Source: Heliopora coerulea
Lineage: Eukaryota > Cnidaria > Anthozoa > Scleralcyonacea > Helioporidae
DNA: 64,000 nt
Reading direction: 5' to 3'
Assembly: GCA_030142905.1 (NCBI GenBank)
Contig: JASJOG010000219.1
Location: forward strand, 1 to 64,000
The notes beneath the pieces were generated by a model. That model did no database searches and was not told the origin of the DNA. It saw nothing but the letters and a program-made list of their open reading frames with translations. Positions 45,930 to 58,115 of the stretch are shown one piece after another. A program made the position numbers and the translations under genes. Every line of letters begins with the position of its first letter. The first letter of the stretch is position 1.

Positions 45930-46007
45930 CTCGGAGGTGAATAGTGTAAGATATTCCGAAATAGAGGAACCAATCAGATAGCCCAAAAAACACTATTCAC
46001 CTGCGAG
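45930..46007. repeat. short inverted repeat around a CCAAT box
   Basis: CTCGGAGGTGAATAGTG (45930-45946) faces CACTATTCACCTGCGAG (45991-46007). The 44-base loop contains AACCAATCAGA. Could be a MITE or a promoter-like palindrome. Confidence 0.55.
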
Positions 46008-47158
46008 GTATATGATAAATCTAATTATATATAGGCCCCCTATATTTAAATATTTCAAGGACAGGACTGAATTAGCTAAATCAATTCTCGTTTCAACTAA
46101 GGTTGTCCTTTCATTAGTGTCACCAAGAGCTGCTGCGGGCCTAAAATTAATTCGACTAACCTCACTGACTATATGGCAGAATGAAGCTTTGTATTCCTTA
46201 ATTTTCGGAAATTTTCATTTTTTTCAATTTGTCCTACGAATTCACGATAATGCACGAGTACAACGTCTCACCGTATGCACTTCGGAAATGAACAAAACAC
46301 TGAAACAGTTCAAGATTTAAATCAATAAATACAGGTAATACCAAGCTCAAAATTTTATAGTAGGTTTTCAAACTTTCATTCACATCTTCTTCATTCAACA
46401 TTTTATGAAAAATTAATTCATACCGTCTGAACTTTAAATGTCATGTAATATAAAATCATTTATGTTTTCAAGTCTTGGCCATGGAATATTAAATTGCAAT
46501 GCGAAAATGGTCATATTGTCTTGTTTTACATAAAATCGCAGAAATGCGCATGAGCTATTATTATTTATTCCAATGAAAAAATACCCAAATTCAAATAGTT
46601 ATTACCGGCCAATGGGCTCCCTTGACATCTTCCAGGGCCCCTTGATATCTTCCGAGTCCCCTTATTTCTTCCGGGTCCGGGGTCAATTTGACCGCACCAC
46701 ACTTCCCTCTCGGCGGTACTGCCATTCATTTCGATAAAGACTGAATGTCGCAGCTTGTTTGTCCTCACGGAGTCAACATTCCCTCTGAGGCATATTCACC
46801 ACAGCACATGTTAACAAAATGACGTCCCCGTGAGATCTCGTGGGCATTAGATCTCCTCGCGAGTCTTGCCTGCCACGGATGGTCAAAATTATGACAAGGA
46901 CCCGACCTTCCACCTAAAACTCGGCGAAAACATGTCATTCCCTTTTGCAAATTTACTGATAGGAATAATTCGCCATTTTGTGGATGTAAAAAGATGCTCT
47001 CTGACATGTTGGGGGTCGGACCACCGCCAAACTCGCATTTGATCTGACTCCGCTATTTTCCCTTTCGTTAACGGTCGATGCCAACATACATGTAATGTTC
47101 TCGCCATCTCGATTTTAAGCAGGTTCAACTGAGCCTGTAAACCTACTGTATGTAAGAG
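46008..47158. other. no gene recognised
   Basis: The plus frame at 46012-46320 and minus frames at 46765-47128 show no motif I know. Confidence 0.35.
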
Positions 47159-47162
47159 TTAA

Positions 47163-47312
47163 TCACCGAGAACGGAGGATCTTAGCCAGATACAACCCGA
47201 CGGGGCGTGTCCCGAGGAATGCATCCCGAGGGGCCGTAGGCCCCAAGGGATGCTTTCCGAGGGCTACGCTTCCGAGGGATAGATCTGGCTATGACCCGAT
47301 GTTCGAGGTGAT
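47163..47312. mobile_element. 150-bp foldback MITE flanked by TTAA
   Basis: TTAA stands at 47159-47162 and 47313-47316. The ends TCACC...GGTGA extend as inverted sequence through TTAGCCAGAT and ATCTGGCTATGA. The GC-rich centre holds several CCGAGG/CCTCGG words. TTAA target use is the mark of piggyBac and Kolobok elements. Confidence 0.75.
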
Positions 47313-47594
47313 TAACTGACTTATTACATGATTGACAAGGTTTTCTCAAAATGACAATAGCAGACAATGCTTTCTGTTGTAAAGATTCTTTTGACGTTTC
47401 TTAACCCACAAGTTAAGAAGTATGTATACATACATGAATGATAGTTCTTGCTGCAATATGCTTGACTAGCAAGGAAATCAAGTGGTAAAACAAAAAAACT
47501 GGTGTGGCGTGTGTGTGAAACCATTATAAGCAATAAAATAATATTCGATTAGTGTTCGAGTTCAATTGCAAAAGTCGAGAACAAACTCCTACAA
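47313..47594. other. upstream region of the 47.6-kb ORF
   Basis: No element recognised; possible promoter. Confidence 0.3.
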
Positions 47595-47939
47595 ATGGCG
47601 AGCGGGGACGATGAAAGCTTAGCGGGTTTGACGCAGAGCACCTTTCTAGCGCCGCCTTCCGTCCCTACTTGTGACTTATTTGACGGTATTTTTGAGGCTG
47701 AGAATTTTGATGCATCTACAACAGCATGTGTTGGTATAGCAAGCGACAGAGAGTTCAACGAACCGTTAGAATATCGAAGGCCGGAATACACACGAAAAAT
47801 ATCGCTTGTGACTGACGAACAACTGGAGAATATTAAAGAAAGCAGAATTCCGAAGAATACGAAAAGTAATACTAATTGGGCTGTTGGTGTTTGGCACGAC
47901 TGGGCGAGGTCAATTCGTACTGCGGAGAAGCGTCAGTAA
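47595..47939 (+). pseudogene. N-terminal part of a DUF3504/Crypton-like or ZMYM-like protein
   Basis: ATG in good context (ACAAATGGCG) starts 114 codons. The last part, LVTDEQLENIKESRIPKNTK then NWAVGVWHDWAR, has the look of the N-terminal (core-binding-like) helix region found before DUF3504 domains in cnidarian ZMYM/QRICH-like and Crypton-related proteins. No catalytic domain follows. After the stop another frame (to 48090) reads GEKKDVQFSNCTFYV, which resembles the far C-terminus of such proteins, so an internal deletion is likely. No intron signals needed. The family call is by pattern only. Confidence 0.35.
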
Positions 47940-48484
47940 GAAAAAAGTCAGTAAGAGAGAAACAGACAGTGTTGGGATAGGAGGCGAAATAGAAAAAAAA
48001 GTTGAGAATTGTGGATTTAAAAGTGGTGAAAAGAAGGACGTTCAATTTAGTAATTGTACGTTTTATGTCGGGAATGACTTTAAGGCTTAGATTCATTTTG
48101 ATGTTTTATGGTTCTATGAAATAATGTTTGGTTTTTGATTGTCTGAGTGAAATGCTGTGAACTATGATGTTACGAATAGTATAGCACGGTGTAATTTTAG
48201 TATTTATCAATAGAGACAAGATCTGGCGTAGAGTTCCTCATTACAGATTTTAGGATTGTATGTAGATACGTCCCTCCTGGCAAGGTTTTATCTACATACA
48301 ACCCTGCTAGGAGGAATGTATCTATATACAACCCTTGAATACTAATTCAATTCAATTCGTCAACCCCGCTATTCCCTGCAGAATATCAAATCCCTCCCCT
48401 GGCTTGAAGAAAGTTCGGCCTTTAACAAGTATTTATGTTAAATAAAGCTCTGCGAATAACCAAGAAAACCGCTTCGATCATGTA
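47940..48484. other. 3' side of the 47.6-kb remnant; short repeated words
   Basis: 48250-48350 has TATCTACATACAACCCT and TATCTATATACAACCCT, a duplicated word about 50 bases apart, partly inverted at 48255. No gene. Confidence 0.35.
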
Positions 48485-48545
48485 ATAATGGCTACTGTGA
48501 CCAAGAGCGATCGGTGCTGAGTGGGTTCGAATCCGTGGCGAAGTT
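48485..48545 (+). mobile_element. possible tRNA-like SINE fragment
   Basis: B box-like GGGTTCGAATCCGTGGC at 48521-48537, with a weak A box upstream. Too degraded to class. Confidence 0.3.
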
Positions 48546-49478
48546 ATTTTATTTTCTTCCCACTCAGAGTTTTTTGTTTGTTTTTTATTATTGTTTTATT
48601 ATTTTCGAATATTCATACAGTCAAAATGTTAAATTAGAATAACTAAGCGACTAGTAGTCAAGCTAGGGTGGAAGCGATGCAGAAATCCACTAATGGGACG
48701 GTTAGGTGAGGGTTCCGGTTTAAGTAAGATGATCCAGATAATCCATCGTTGGATTTAAAGTCAAGGAAAGAAAACAAGTAAAAGATTATGAGCGTGTTTC
48801 TGGTTGATGTGACTAATAGGGTTAGGGTGAGAAGGGTACACTTGGGGATGGCAAGAACATTATGTTGTCATCGACCGTTCCGGTTGGCGACGACCGTCTA
48901 CGAAACGGAAAATTGCTCCGCCTCTGGGAAGTTTGGCCAACATGTCTCAGTTTTGACACATGAACAAAAAAATTCATCAATTGCCAAACTGAAAAATTTA
49001 CAAATGTGAAATTTGGGACAAGAGACACGCCAGCCCAGAGTTCGAAATTAACGGTTGTCCAGTTGACCAGGACCACTAAATTTTCTTTGGGCAACCAAAT
49101 ATTGATGAATGGTTGCCCCTTTGGCAAGACGTTTTTAAAGGCTAATATAATTGAAATTTTCCTATTTTTGAGTCATTGAAGAAAGTGAAATGAATGAAAG
49201 TACTAGGTATCGCTAAAGTGTGCTCCTTCTTCTTTGAAAAGTTGGCTAAATTATTCGCGATGTACCCGCTTTTCTTCTTCACGATTCAAGCAGGTTTGAT
49301 GTTACTGAGTCTGCAATACATGTATGATAGCTGTATTCAAAACAATGACCTTTAAGCATTCCAAGCTGACATAGTTATGAAGAGAGGCTTGGGAAACAAA
49401 CTCTTTCTGGGACATCGATAGAACATTATGGCATTTACACTCGATCGCTAACTGTTAAGTTGATAATTTTAGATGCAG
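48546..49478. other. no gene recognised
   Basis: Short frames without motifs. Confidence 0.35.
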
Positions 49479-49777
49479 GAAAATCTCGAGTGTCAGGATA
49501 TTTTTAAGACACAACCGGGACCTGATGCGAAAAATGCAACATTGGGCCATCCGACTGGGAATCGAACCCGCGACCTCGGAAATCTAGTGGGACGCACTTC
49601 AGTTAACTACTAAACTCGTGGCTAAGCTCACGGCAATAGTCTCCGTAGCTAGGTTAGCAGTGCGTCGCACTAGATTCGCGAGGTCGGGGGTTCGATTCCC
49701 AGCCGGATGGCCCAATGCTGCATTTCTCGCAGCAAGTCCCGGTTGGGTCTTAGAAATATCCTGACACTCGAGATTTT
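49479..49777. mobile_element. inverted pair of tRNA-derived SINEs
   Basis: 49479-49598 (minus) and 49659-49777 (plus) are about 120-base inverted copies. The plus copy has an A box-like TAGCTAGGTTAGCAG and B box GGGTTCGATTCCCAGCCGG. Both end with a CTTAGAAATATCCTGACACT-like body. The 60-base centre is unique. Confidence 0.75.
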
Positions 49778-51654
49778 CTTCTTTCTGGGACAACCTGAAA
49801 AGACCCATGGTTGCTGTACCGAACTGTTTCTCGATACACACTCTCCACTCACTCGTGTGTTGTGTCTTCTTAGAAAGGTGACTTTTATTGAAGTAAAATA
49901 AACTACATTTCCAAGCACACGACAGTTCTTATTTTTTCGAGCCGTCCTACGTACTCCGAACATTTTTTCCCCCGTGTTTATTCACGTGACTAACTTTGTT
50001 TCTGGGGAGGGGAGGTCCATTCGGGACAGTTGCCCAAGGGATAACCAAGAAAAAAATTTCACTTCGAACCCCATATCCGTATGCACTGAGGGAAAAATAA
50101 CTTACTACAATAAAATGCCAGGGTGCAAATTGTCTCATAGTTTCCAAAGCTAACCGAAAGACAAGGTATGGCGTTCCTTCCACCACAGTTTAAGCCAAGG
50201 ATTTTTCACCACTGCTGCAAACTAAGGCTTCATTGGGACATTGACAACTTTCCCGCGCAAAATTCGGCCAGTGAACAAAATTTTCACAATTTGAACTGGA
50301 ATACGAGGACTTATTATATGGCTGCGGCAGCGAGCGGTACGAATACGGAAATCCTGCAATTTGATTGGTTCATTAGTTGTTCCTATATTTCCCATACTGC
50401 CCGCTCTGGGGTGGAAATTTAAGAAAGCTTTGCTTGTGTCGAATTAAAATTTAAATTTTTGATAAAATATGAAGTGCAAGTGTATTACGAACAATCAGAA
50501 AAGGAAAAGTAACCGTGTAGAATGAAGCTAGCGAAGAAATTATTTATGAAAAGACGACAGAACTGCAAGTTTGTCTATCGTTCTCTACCTTTGCATTAGA
50601 CAATTATATTTCAGTAGAGCCATATAAATCCCGTTTACTCTGTAACATTTTGGGCACGGCGCTAACACATACAGAGGTGCTCGCCAAGGACAAATTTTCA
50701 GGAAGGAATACCAAATTTTAAGAAGTCTGCACCTCTTATATTGAAGTCCCCACCACTCAACAATAGCGGCACCCATGCCAAAATTTCAGCCATGCCGTGC
50801 CCAAAATATTAACAGTGTAAACGAGATTATAATAAACTACTTCTTGACTTCACTTGTTCGGTCTGTACTAGTAAAATATCGGACCTCTGTTTTAGCACGG
50901 ACCTCAACTCGGTGCGCTCGTCTCGGTGCGTACTTAAAAACATTGGTTCTATATTTCACTAGTGCAAACCTCACGTTAAGTCGATTTGTAGGAAATATTT
51001 ATCTCAAGTCATAAACTAGGACACCTGAACATACTGTTCAGATGTAATATTAGGAGACGTGAATTCAGAAATTGAAGCTTAATTCACTTGACTGAGTATG
51101 CAAAGCCAAACAAGTCACGTTTACAGTTGTCCGAATATTTGTAATCCCACAAGGTCAGCAAGTATCTTTGACATCATTCGAGACACGCTCACGCAAAACA
51201 ATCCTGTAGATATTTCGGAGATCTTTTTCCAACGGAATATTCCTGTACTTCGAAGAAGCTTGCACATATCGTCGATGTTTGGCTCGATATCGGCCCGGGT
51301 CGCACTATAAAATAAAATAAGGTATTGAGCGCTTGGGTAGAAGGTTCGTTTCGAGTCTTCTTTCACCATTAACTAGCGTCGACTTGCACCAGGCTGAGGT
51401 TGCTATCACTTGGAGTAAGTATGAGTTTGTACAAATTTTGAGGCAAGCATTTTTCCCATGCAGTTTCGTTTTGCCGATACAACAAGCCATCGTAAGTTAG
51501 TTCTTACAGGAACAATATTTTTGGTAGAAAATTCAAGACCGTGGTTGCCAAAGCATGTAAGCTATTTCTTTAATTTGTAATTTAACTGCTTGAGATTTAA
51601 ATGTTATTTATTCTTTAACATTTATCATTTATTATTATCTTTTATTATTAATAA
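49778..51654. other. no gene recognised
   Basis: 50835-50930 contains the TTGTTCGGTCTGTAC word also at 33427 and, as GGTCTGTAC, at 33053, so a dispersed repeat. Nothing else. Confidence 0.35.
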
Positions 51655-51925
51655 TTTATTATTCACTGTTTACCATGATCATTATAACTATCACTACCAC
51701 TACCATTACAACTACCATTCCCATTATCATTAACATTACCATTACCATTATTATTACCATTATCATTACCATTACCATTATCATTACCATTATCATTACC
51801 ATTATCATTATCGTTACCATTACTATCATCATTACCATTATCATTATTACCATTATCATGATCATTATTATTATCATCACCATAACCATTATCATCACTA
51901 TTATCATTATCATTATTCAAACTTA
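51655..51925. repeat. (ATT ATC ATT ACC)n microsatellite
   Basis: About 270 bases of ATTACC/ATTATC units. Frames rich in Met-Ile or Asn-Asp on either strand are translated repeat. Confidence 0.9.
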
Positions 51926-52603
51926 TAAGAATACAGTTTGGCGGAAGCAGACAAGTCACTAACCTTTTCGGATTAGAGTTTGAGTTATAACTATGGTTAG
52001 GATAAGGTTCAAGATTAGGAATTGAGATATGGCCAAGGTTAGGGACAAACGCGCCGAAATTTTTAATACTGTTAAGCAATACCTAAAAATCAAATTTTGT
52101 TAATGTACTTTACCAGTATCCGTAATACGAGACCAACGTCCGGCTAGAACATCTTCACCTAACTTCTGATCAATTAACAACAACATCACCCCATAAAGAT
52201 ATAAGGCCTCGGCCTGGTAATGGCAAAATGAAATGCATGAAACAAATTGAAGAATAAAAAAATATTGTAAAGTGTTATGTTAACTACCATATTTCTTCTA
52301 TTTAGCCACCAGCCTTCTAATACCCTCCCAGTTCAGAAGGGAAGAAAAAAATAAGCCACCTCGTCCAATGGGGGTAGTCTTATTCACTGAAATCAACATA
52401 TATTTTAATATGGGATAATGAGCACTAAGCGACAACTTTTTATGACGAAACACGTTCATTTAATTGAAAGTCGTTATATTAATAAGCGTCAGTGTAATAT
52501 ATTTATATTATAAAATTTCTATTACGCACGCAGTGATTATTCAGTTACCGTGTTTATATCCGGCTATGCGAACACGGTTATGACATCAGAGACGCTGCTT
52601 AAT
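51926..52603. other. no gene recognised
   Basis: 52300-52380 has AAGCCACC/TAAGCC words resembling the 53.5-kb element ends. Confidence 0.35.
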
Positions 52604-52920
52604 GCCAGAATTTCTTGCGGTTTAATGTTCGAGAAACATGAGAGCTTGGATATATTAAGGTAGATGAATGACCTTCAAGCTCGATATATCGAAAATGATT
52701 TCTGAGCCCCAGACCGGGATTTTTAATATATAGTGGCTTCCGCTTAGGTCGCACATATGTATCGAACTTGCACCCTAGCGCACCATCTGAGTCTTGGTAG
52801 CTCAATAGTTAGAGCGTCTTATCGGTCATCAGAAGGTTGCGGGTTCGATCCCCGTGTGGAGCTCAGAAATCTGAGTATCGAGCTTGAAGATCGTTCATCT
52901 GCCAGAATTTCTTCTTGGCG
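52604..52920. mobile_element. inverted pair of tRNA-derived SINEs, second family
   Basis: The plus copy has an A box GGTAGCTCAATAGTTAGAGC (52796-52815) and B box GGGTTCGATCCCCG (about 52843), then a body with GAGCTCAGAAATCTGAGTAT and TCGAGCTTGAAGATCGTTCA. 52620-52720 holds the body inverted (TGACCTTCAAGCTCGATA and TTTCTGAGCCCC), without a complete tRNA head. Confidence 0.7.
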
Positions 52921-53511
52921 CCAATGGGAAGCTCTGATTGGTCCACGAATTGTAAGGAGAACGTACGATTTGATACTAAAAATAAGGTCTGTTATTCACT
53001 ATTATTATAGCTTAGTTCTTTGTTTATTTTATACGAGAAACACAAACTGTTTTGTTGTGTTTATGTAGCCCGATGCAAACACAGAGAGGTTAAGAAAACT
53101 CTCAAGCAGCCGTTTTAAACCCTCGACCTTCGGTCTCGGGCGTACAAAATAGCTTTCGATTTCTCCCAACCTTCTTCTTGCGTTTGCATCAGGCTATATA
53201 AACACAGCAAAACAATTTCGCTTTCTTTATTATTATAAATTACATTTTATCAAAAATATAAGCAATAGAAGACTAAGGTTTATTGAATGACGTTTCCATG
53301 TCATCCAAACATCATTATCAAGTTCTAGTGATGAAAATTACAAATGCGTTCATTTATACAGAGTTGATGACGCATAAATCAAACTAAATCATCTTAAGAC
53401 AAACACATGTACTGAAATTACTGAACTATACGTTACAAATAACTTCAAATTAACCAGTTCGAATTTAACGTAAGGAGTTTTTATCGAACCGGTGTAGCAA
53501 AAGCAAAATAC
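52921..53511. other. no gene recognised
   Basis: Nothing supported. Confidence 0.35.
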
Positions 53512-54385
53512 CGTGAATGCTCTATCGAGCCCCCCATCTCTACTAAGGCTCGGCTCTCTAATAAGCCCCCACTACAGAGCTTCAAGTTTTTAATAAGCCT
53601 CTCTTTATTACGCCTTTCCCCGAACAAAAGCACAAAAAAAGATAGCGACTTAGGACTGGTTAGAATCGCGCCATATTCTTGATCTCAACATCTCCAACTT
53701 CCGATTTTTTATGGGAAAGATTTACTATTTTGTTATCAAGTTCTGTTTTCAGTACATCAATAATAGTTCTTGACTTACACATCGCACAATATGTTCCTGG
53801 AACAACAGGTCCATCTTCAAGCATACACTTCAGTAAAAACACATTTTTATGAACCTGAATTTGTTTCTGCTTCAAGATTGCACGTGACAAGTACATGCCA
53901 GCTGTCATGTTATTTATAATAGCTGGCCGACATTTTAGAAAAAATTGTGTCTTCGTCTTTGACTCCCGGGGATACTGGTAGCACATTGTTAGTGCACCTG
54001 TCTCTCACCACTGTGACTAGGGTTCCATTCTGGCTCCATGCAATCATCTGGTTAAAGTTACCTTGGTCACATGTGAGTAGAATATTACCCAGTTTGACTC
54101 TACCAAGCACCACAGGTTTTCTCTGAATACTCCGGTTTCCTCCTGTACTAACACTGGACCCATGAGGGGTGGCACTTACTGGACTTCTAGAACAGCCCAG
54201 ATGGTTGACAGGGTTATCTAGTATAAATAAAGGTACTTTACCATGAAATAAAGGCACTTTTATCTTTAAATAAGTTCCCCTCACTATTATCCCCCTCACT
54301 ATCAACACTCCCTCTCTAATAAGCCCCCATCTAGAAGGTATGAAAATAAGTAAGTTCCCCAGGGGCCTAATAGAGGGTTTGTTGT
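53512..54385. mobile_element. candidate DNA element with CTCTAT..GCCCC ends
   Basis: The left end is ACCGTGAATGCTCTATCGAG then CCCCCC; the right end, inverted, gives ACCCTCTATTAGGCCCCTGG. TAATAAGCCCCC words recur near both ends. A SINE lies inside. The TIRs are diverged, so this is tentative. Confidence 0.4.
53975..54240 (+). mobile_element. tRNA-derived SINE
   Basis: The head has TTAGTGCACCTGTCTCTCAC and the B box-like GGGTTCCATTCTGG. The body contains CTCCGGTTTCCTCCTG, a block shared by several animal SINE families. The long minus frame across it (54467-53910) is therefore not a gene. Confidence 0.65.
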
Positions 54386-55645
54386 AAAAATACTTTCCTA
54401 GTGGTTTGATTATAGAGAAACAAATCTGAGCTATATCAGTCAAAAAACTGATTCCTGTATAATGCATACCTTTCCTAGAAATATTTTCATATCATAAACC
54501 CTGCGAAGTATCTTGATGAATTATTCAAAATATTTAGTGGCACAAGACCAATTATTCTGAGTTGATTATTACTATGATTTGTTTATACTATGACCATGAT
54601 TGATTGTGAGACGATCATGTGGACAGGGGTATGATTACATGTATCACCGGATATTGTAACAAGTTTAGGTTTCATACGTTTTTAATAACACGAGCGAGAA
54701 ACATCTAAGAGTGAACTGGATCAAGTAAGGATTTTGATAATAATGAAAATCATGATGACACTAGCTATAGCAGTGATAATGTTAATGACAATATCTATGA
54801 TGACAAATGATGATGAAATGATAATGACAAGAACTATAACTTATCTATGAATGTCAGTAGCAGTGCTCTGACTTCATTTTACACCAAAAATTATTTTGAT
54901 TTTCTTACAAAACAATGACAAGAGAGAGAGAGAGAGTAAGAATGGCAATGGTACTGTCAATGATGAAAATGATACTGATGATTATAACAATGATGATGAC
55001 TGTTACAATGTCCATGATGGCAGTGATCATGACAACAAAAATAATGATGACAATGACAGATAATGAATGATGAAGATGGTGGTAATTAAAGTAATGGTGA
55101 TGACAATAATGACAATCAAGTTAATGATGATGATGATGATGATGATGACATTGATACTGATAATTACAACAGTAAAAGTAAAGATGACTACCATGATGTA
55201 ACAATGATAATCACAACAAAAAAAATAATCCAAGGAATGTACTGTACCATCAAGTGTTTGCCATCTGCATTAATCAAGAGTGTTTCTAATGTTTGCTGGA
55301 TAAAAATACCTTCATCCAGCTCGTCCACAAACCTACAAGAAAAACATAAGTTAGTCCACCATTACCTGTATGGTGAAGACCTAACAGTCTCCAACATGCA
55401 TGGTTGCCACAATCAAGGTCACAAGACACTACAAAAGTCATACTCAGTTTAACTTTTGTAGTATGACCAGTGTTACAGTGTTTCTGGTGATGAATGACTT
55501 GTCTAGGGTTCTATGAATTCCAGGCAATGGTATAAAAATGGGATGCTGTGTAGGCAGTATAAAACAGCATAAGAAGTTAAAAGGTTGGTAGACTGTTGAA
55601 TTTATGATAAAGACTTCTAATGTTTTGATAAATGAATCATTTCAC
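54386..55645. other. low-complexity ATGATGA-rich DNA
   Basis: 54720-55210 is rich in ATGATGA/GACAATGAT words with a (GA)n run at 54922 and (GAT)n at 55125-55148. No gene. Confidence 0.5.
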
Positions 55646-55679
55646 TCTCTGACAAAGCGCCATAGCTTGAAACGTTAGA
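55646..55679 (+). ncRNA. degenerate hammerhead motif
   Basis: TCT-CTGACAA, stem AAGC/GCTT, GAAACGTT-AGA. Stem I (TCT/AGA) and stem II still pair, but the invariant G8 of the core is A. Probably the worn end of a Penelope-like element. Confidence 0.4.
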
Positions 55680-55900
55680 AATCTTTATGGTAAATGCAGC
55701 AATCTACTAACCTTTTAACTTTTTGTTCAATGACTTCAACTAAAAACCAAGATTTATCTAAAGATTTAAAAAGGGCGCCCGACATAAGGAAGACAAAAGG
55801 CTTTATTGGTCAAGTGAAGGGCTCTTTCTTCAACTCAAAGGCCCTTGATTCACCAGATACTTGCAAAACTACTCTTATACATTGTTCACAAGTTTTTGGC

Positions 55901-55968
55901 CAGGCACAGTTGTCTGCCAGGCACAGTGGTCTGCCAGGCACAGTGGTCTGCCAGGTACAGTGGTCTGC
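55901..55968. repeat. 17-bp tandem repeat, four units
   Basis: CAGGCACAGTGGTCTGC repeated four times with two substitutions. Confidence 0.9.
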
Positions 55969-56568
55969 CAGATATTACTGTCATTAATTTACGGCACAGT
56001 GGTACACAAGCTTTCTTAAGGACATGGACAACAGGCCACTACTCTGAAGTTGCCAAGGTGAAACACTGGAATATGAAACTTACCTGAACCAGAATCAAAA
56101 CCCTAATGTGAACTCTAATCTAGTTACTAACCTTAATCTTAACTGCAATCACAATAACCTTTGTCTTAAGTCTACAAAACGTCTTAGGCTTTGGTCTAGA
56201 GACAGACACTGGATGTCCAAAATGTTAAGGGATTTGATTTTTGATACACAGATGCTACTATTCAGCATTTCTGAGTCTATGAGGGCATTTGCATACATTT
56301 CAAACATTACCAATAGCATCAAGAATGACCAAGCAACTTAGCTGGTAAACATAACTAGGTTACTATGTTATTATCATGATTGATGAGCAATGCTATCTAC
56401 TACTCTATACAACAATTTTTAAAGTAACATGTAGATGTGGTTACATTCTCAGAGATTACTTTACAAGTATGTAACAAAGTCAAGCTCAGTCTTAGCTCAG
56501 TCAAGGTTTCATCCAGGGATCAGTTTTATGGGTGAAGTTTCAAAATTGCCTCTGTAAAATAAATATTT
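55969..56568. other. no gene recognised
   Basis: Nothing supported. Confidence 0.35.
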
Positions 56569-58115
56569 TTATCTCTATCACAAAAGGATCAATGGCTTTG
56601 ACCTGAACTAAGTCTGAATATTTCTACAAATATTGTACTGTTGCTATGTCACTGCTGGTTCAAGAAATATGGAGGGAACTACAGTATTTGGTATCCAGCC
56701 AGATAACTAACATTGCTGTCCAACACACTAATACTGCTGGATTAAAGTTTGAAAACTTGTATACATGTACTTACTGAACCTGTTTAGGGTGGTGATGCAT
56801 TTCTAAACGTATTCAAATGCACAGAAAAATCATGTCAATATGTCAACATGGTTTTCCCTGCATACTGAACCAAGCTCCTGAAGCTTCTGAATTTACAACA
56901 TGAGAAAATATAAATTAAAGAAAATTAGATTCTGGATAATGCACAAAAAGGAGTCATACCATACCACATCAGTGCATATGAGGACACATTTATGTTAAAT
57001 AATGGTCACCTAGCAATCTGCAGTAAATCTTCCTTAGTACCAAATAGCTGGAATACTTTTACAAAAATGCTGCTACTTCACATGGACTGTAAAATACAGT
57101 GGGTGAGGAACTGAATGTAAGATAAATATTGTTACAGTAGAACATGAGTTTTAGGACCACCCCTTTTGCTAGGCAAATGTGGTCGTAAATGCCAGGTCGT
57201 TGCTTAAGACAGGTAGTGATATGATGTAGCAGCCGCCATATTTGCATGTGCAACTTCCAGGAAAATGCATAAATTTAAGCAAAATGTGCATTATTATGAC
57301 TGAACAAGCAAACCCAAATTTCATTGATGATTGCTTCATTCAACTAAGAATCACACAAGAATTGCTTAAATTCATCTACTTATTAAGTGAAAAGAAATTG
57401 GTCAGCATGAACTGCTTAAATTTCCTAACTTGTTCAGAAAGAAATCCACAATTGTATAACTGCATGGAAGTGATCAAAACTTGATTGAAGTGGTAAGTGT
57501 GTAGTTTTTCTTGTTTCGTGTATTGTCTTTGCCAAGACAGTTCAAGTGATTGTGGAGTGGCATTGATTCAAACAGCAAACTTAACTCACGAAACTTAATT
57601 ATGATGGATCAAATTAAATCTGCTGTACCTATTAAGTTTAACAGAAAAGGACACACACGGTCAGCAATTTTAGTTTGCAGTGGTCACTCGTAACAGGTAA
57701 AATTTCTTATTTTGACTGCTAAAAAGTAGTCAAGGTCATGTTAGACAGGTGGTCGCTCATGACTGGTATATTTTAACTACAAATCATCCATGCCAGAAAA
57801 AATGGTCATATATGACAGGTGGTGGTAAAAAATGGTGTCATAACACTCGGGTTCTACTGTATCTTTATCACAGAAAAGTTTAATGGCTTTGACCTGAACT
57901 GATTCAGAAGATTTCTACAAATAATATTGTAAAATTGTTGCCACTAGTTTAGGAAATGAAGAGGAAACTAACATGGCATAAAGCCAGACAACTAAAGCTT
58001 GAAACTTTGCACACTTACTGTACCTGCTCAGGTCAGTAATGTATTTGTAAACACTTTCAAATGCAAGGAAAAATCTTCTCAATATGGTTTTCCCTGAATG
58101 CTGAGTGCAAGTTAT
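56569..58115. repeat. direct duplication of about 270 bp, right copy split by a MITE
   Basis: 56569-56885 aligns with 57862-58115 (shared words AATGGCTTTGACCTGAACT, GGTTTTCCCTG, TTTCTACAAAT). The few bases before the MITE at 57118-57134 complete the right copy. The 56886-57117 spacer is unassigned. Confidence 0.75.
57135..57859. mobile_element. 725-bp Tc1/mariner-type MITE in a TA site
   Basis: Ends CAGTAGAAC and inverted GTTCTACTG, with TA at 57133-57134 and 57860-57861. The left copy of the surrounding duplication has the uninterrupted site, which fixes the boundaries. No transposase frame inside. Confidence 0.85.

Noticed and set aside
51659..52079. Met-Ile and Asn-Asp repeat proteins on the minus strand
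   Set aside because: Translation of the ATTACC/ATTATC microsatellite; the tail has no motif.
53910..54467. 185-codon minus-strand frame ending in SPGVKDEDTIF-like residues
   Set aside because: It runs antisense through a tRNA-derived SINE with recognisable A/B box and body, so it is repeat sequence.
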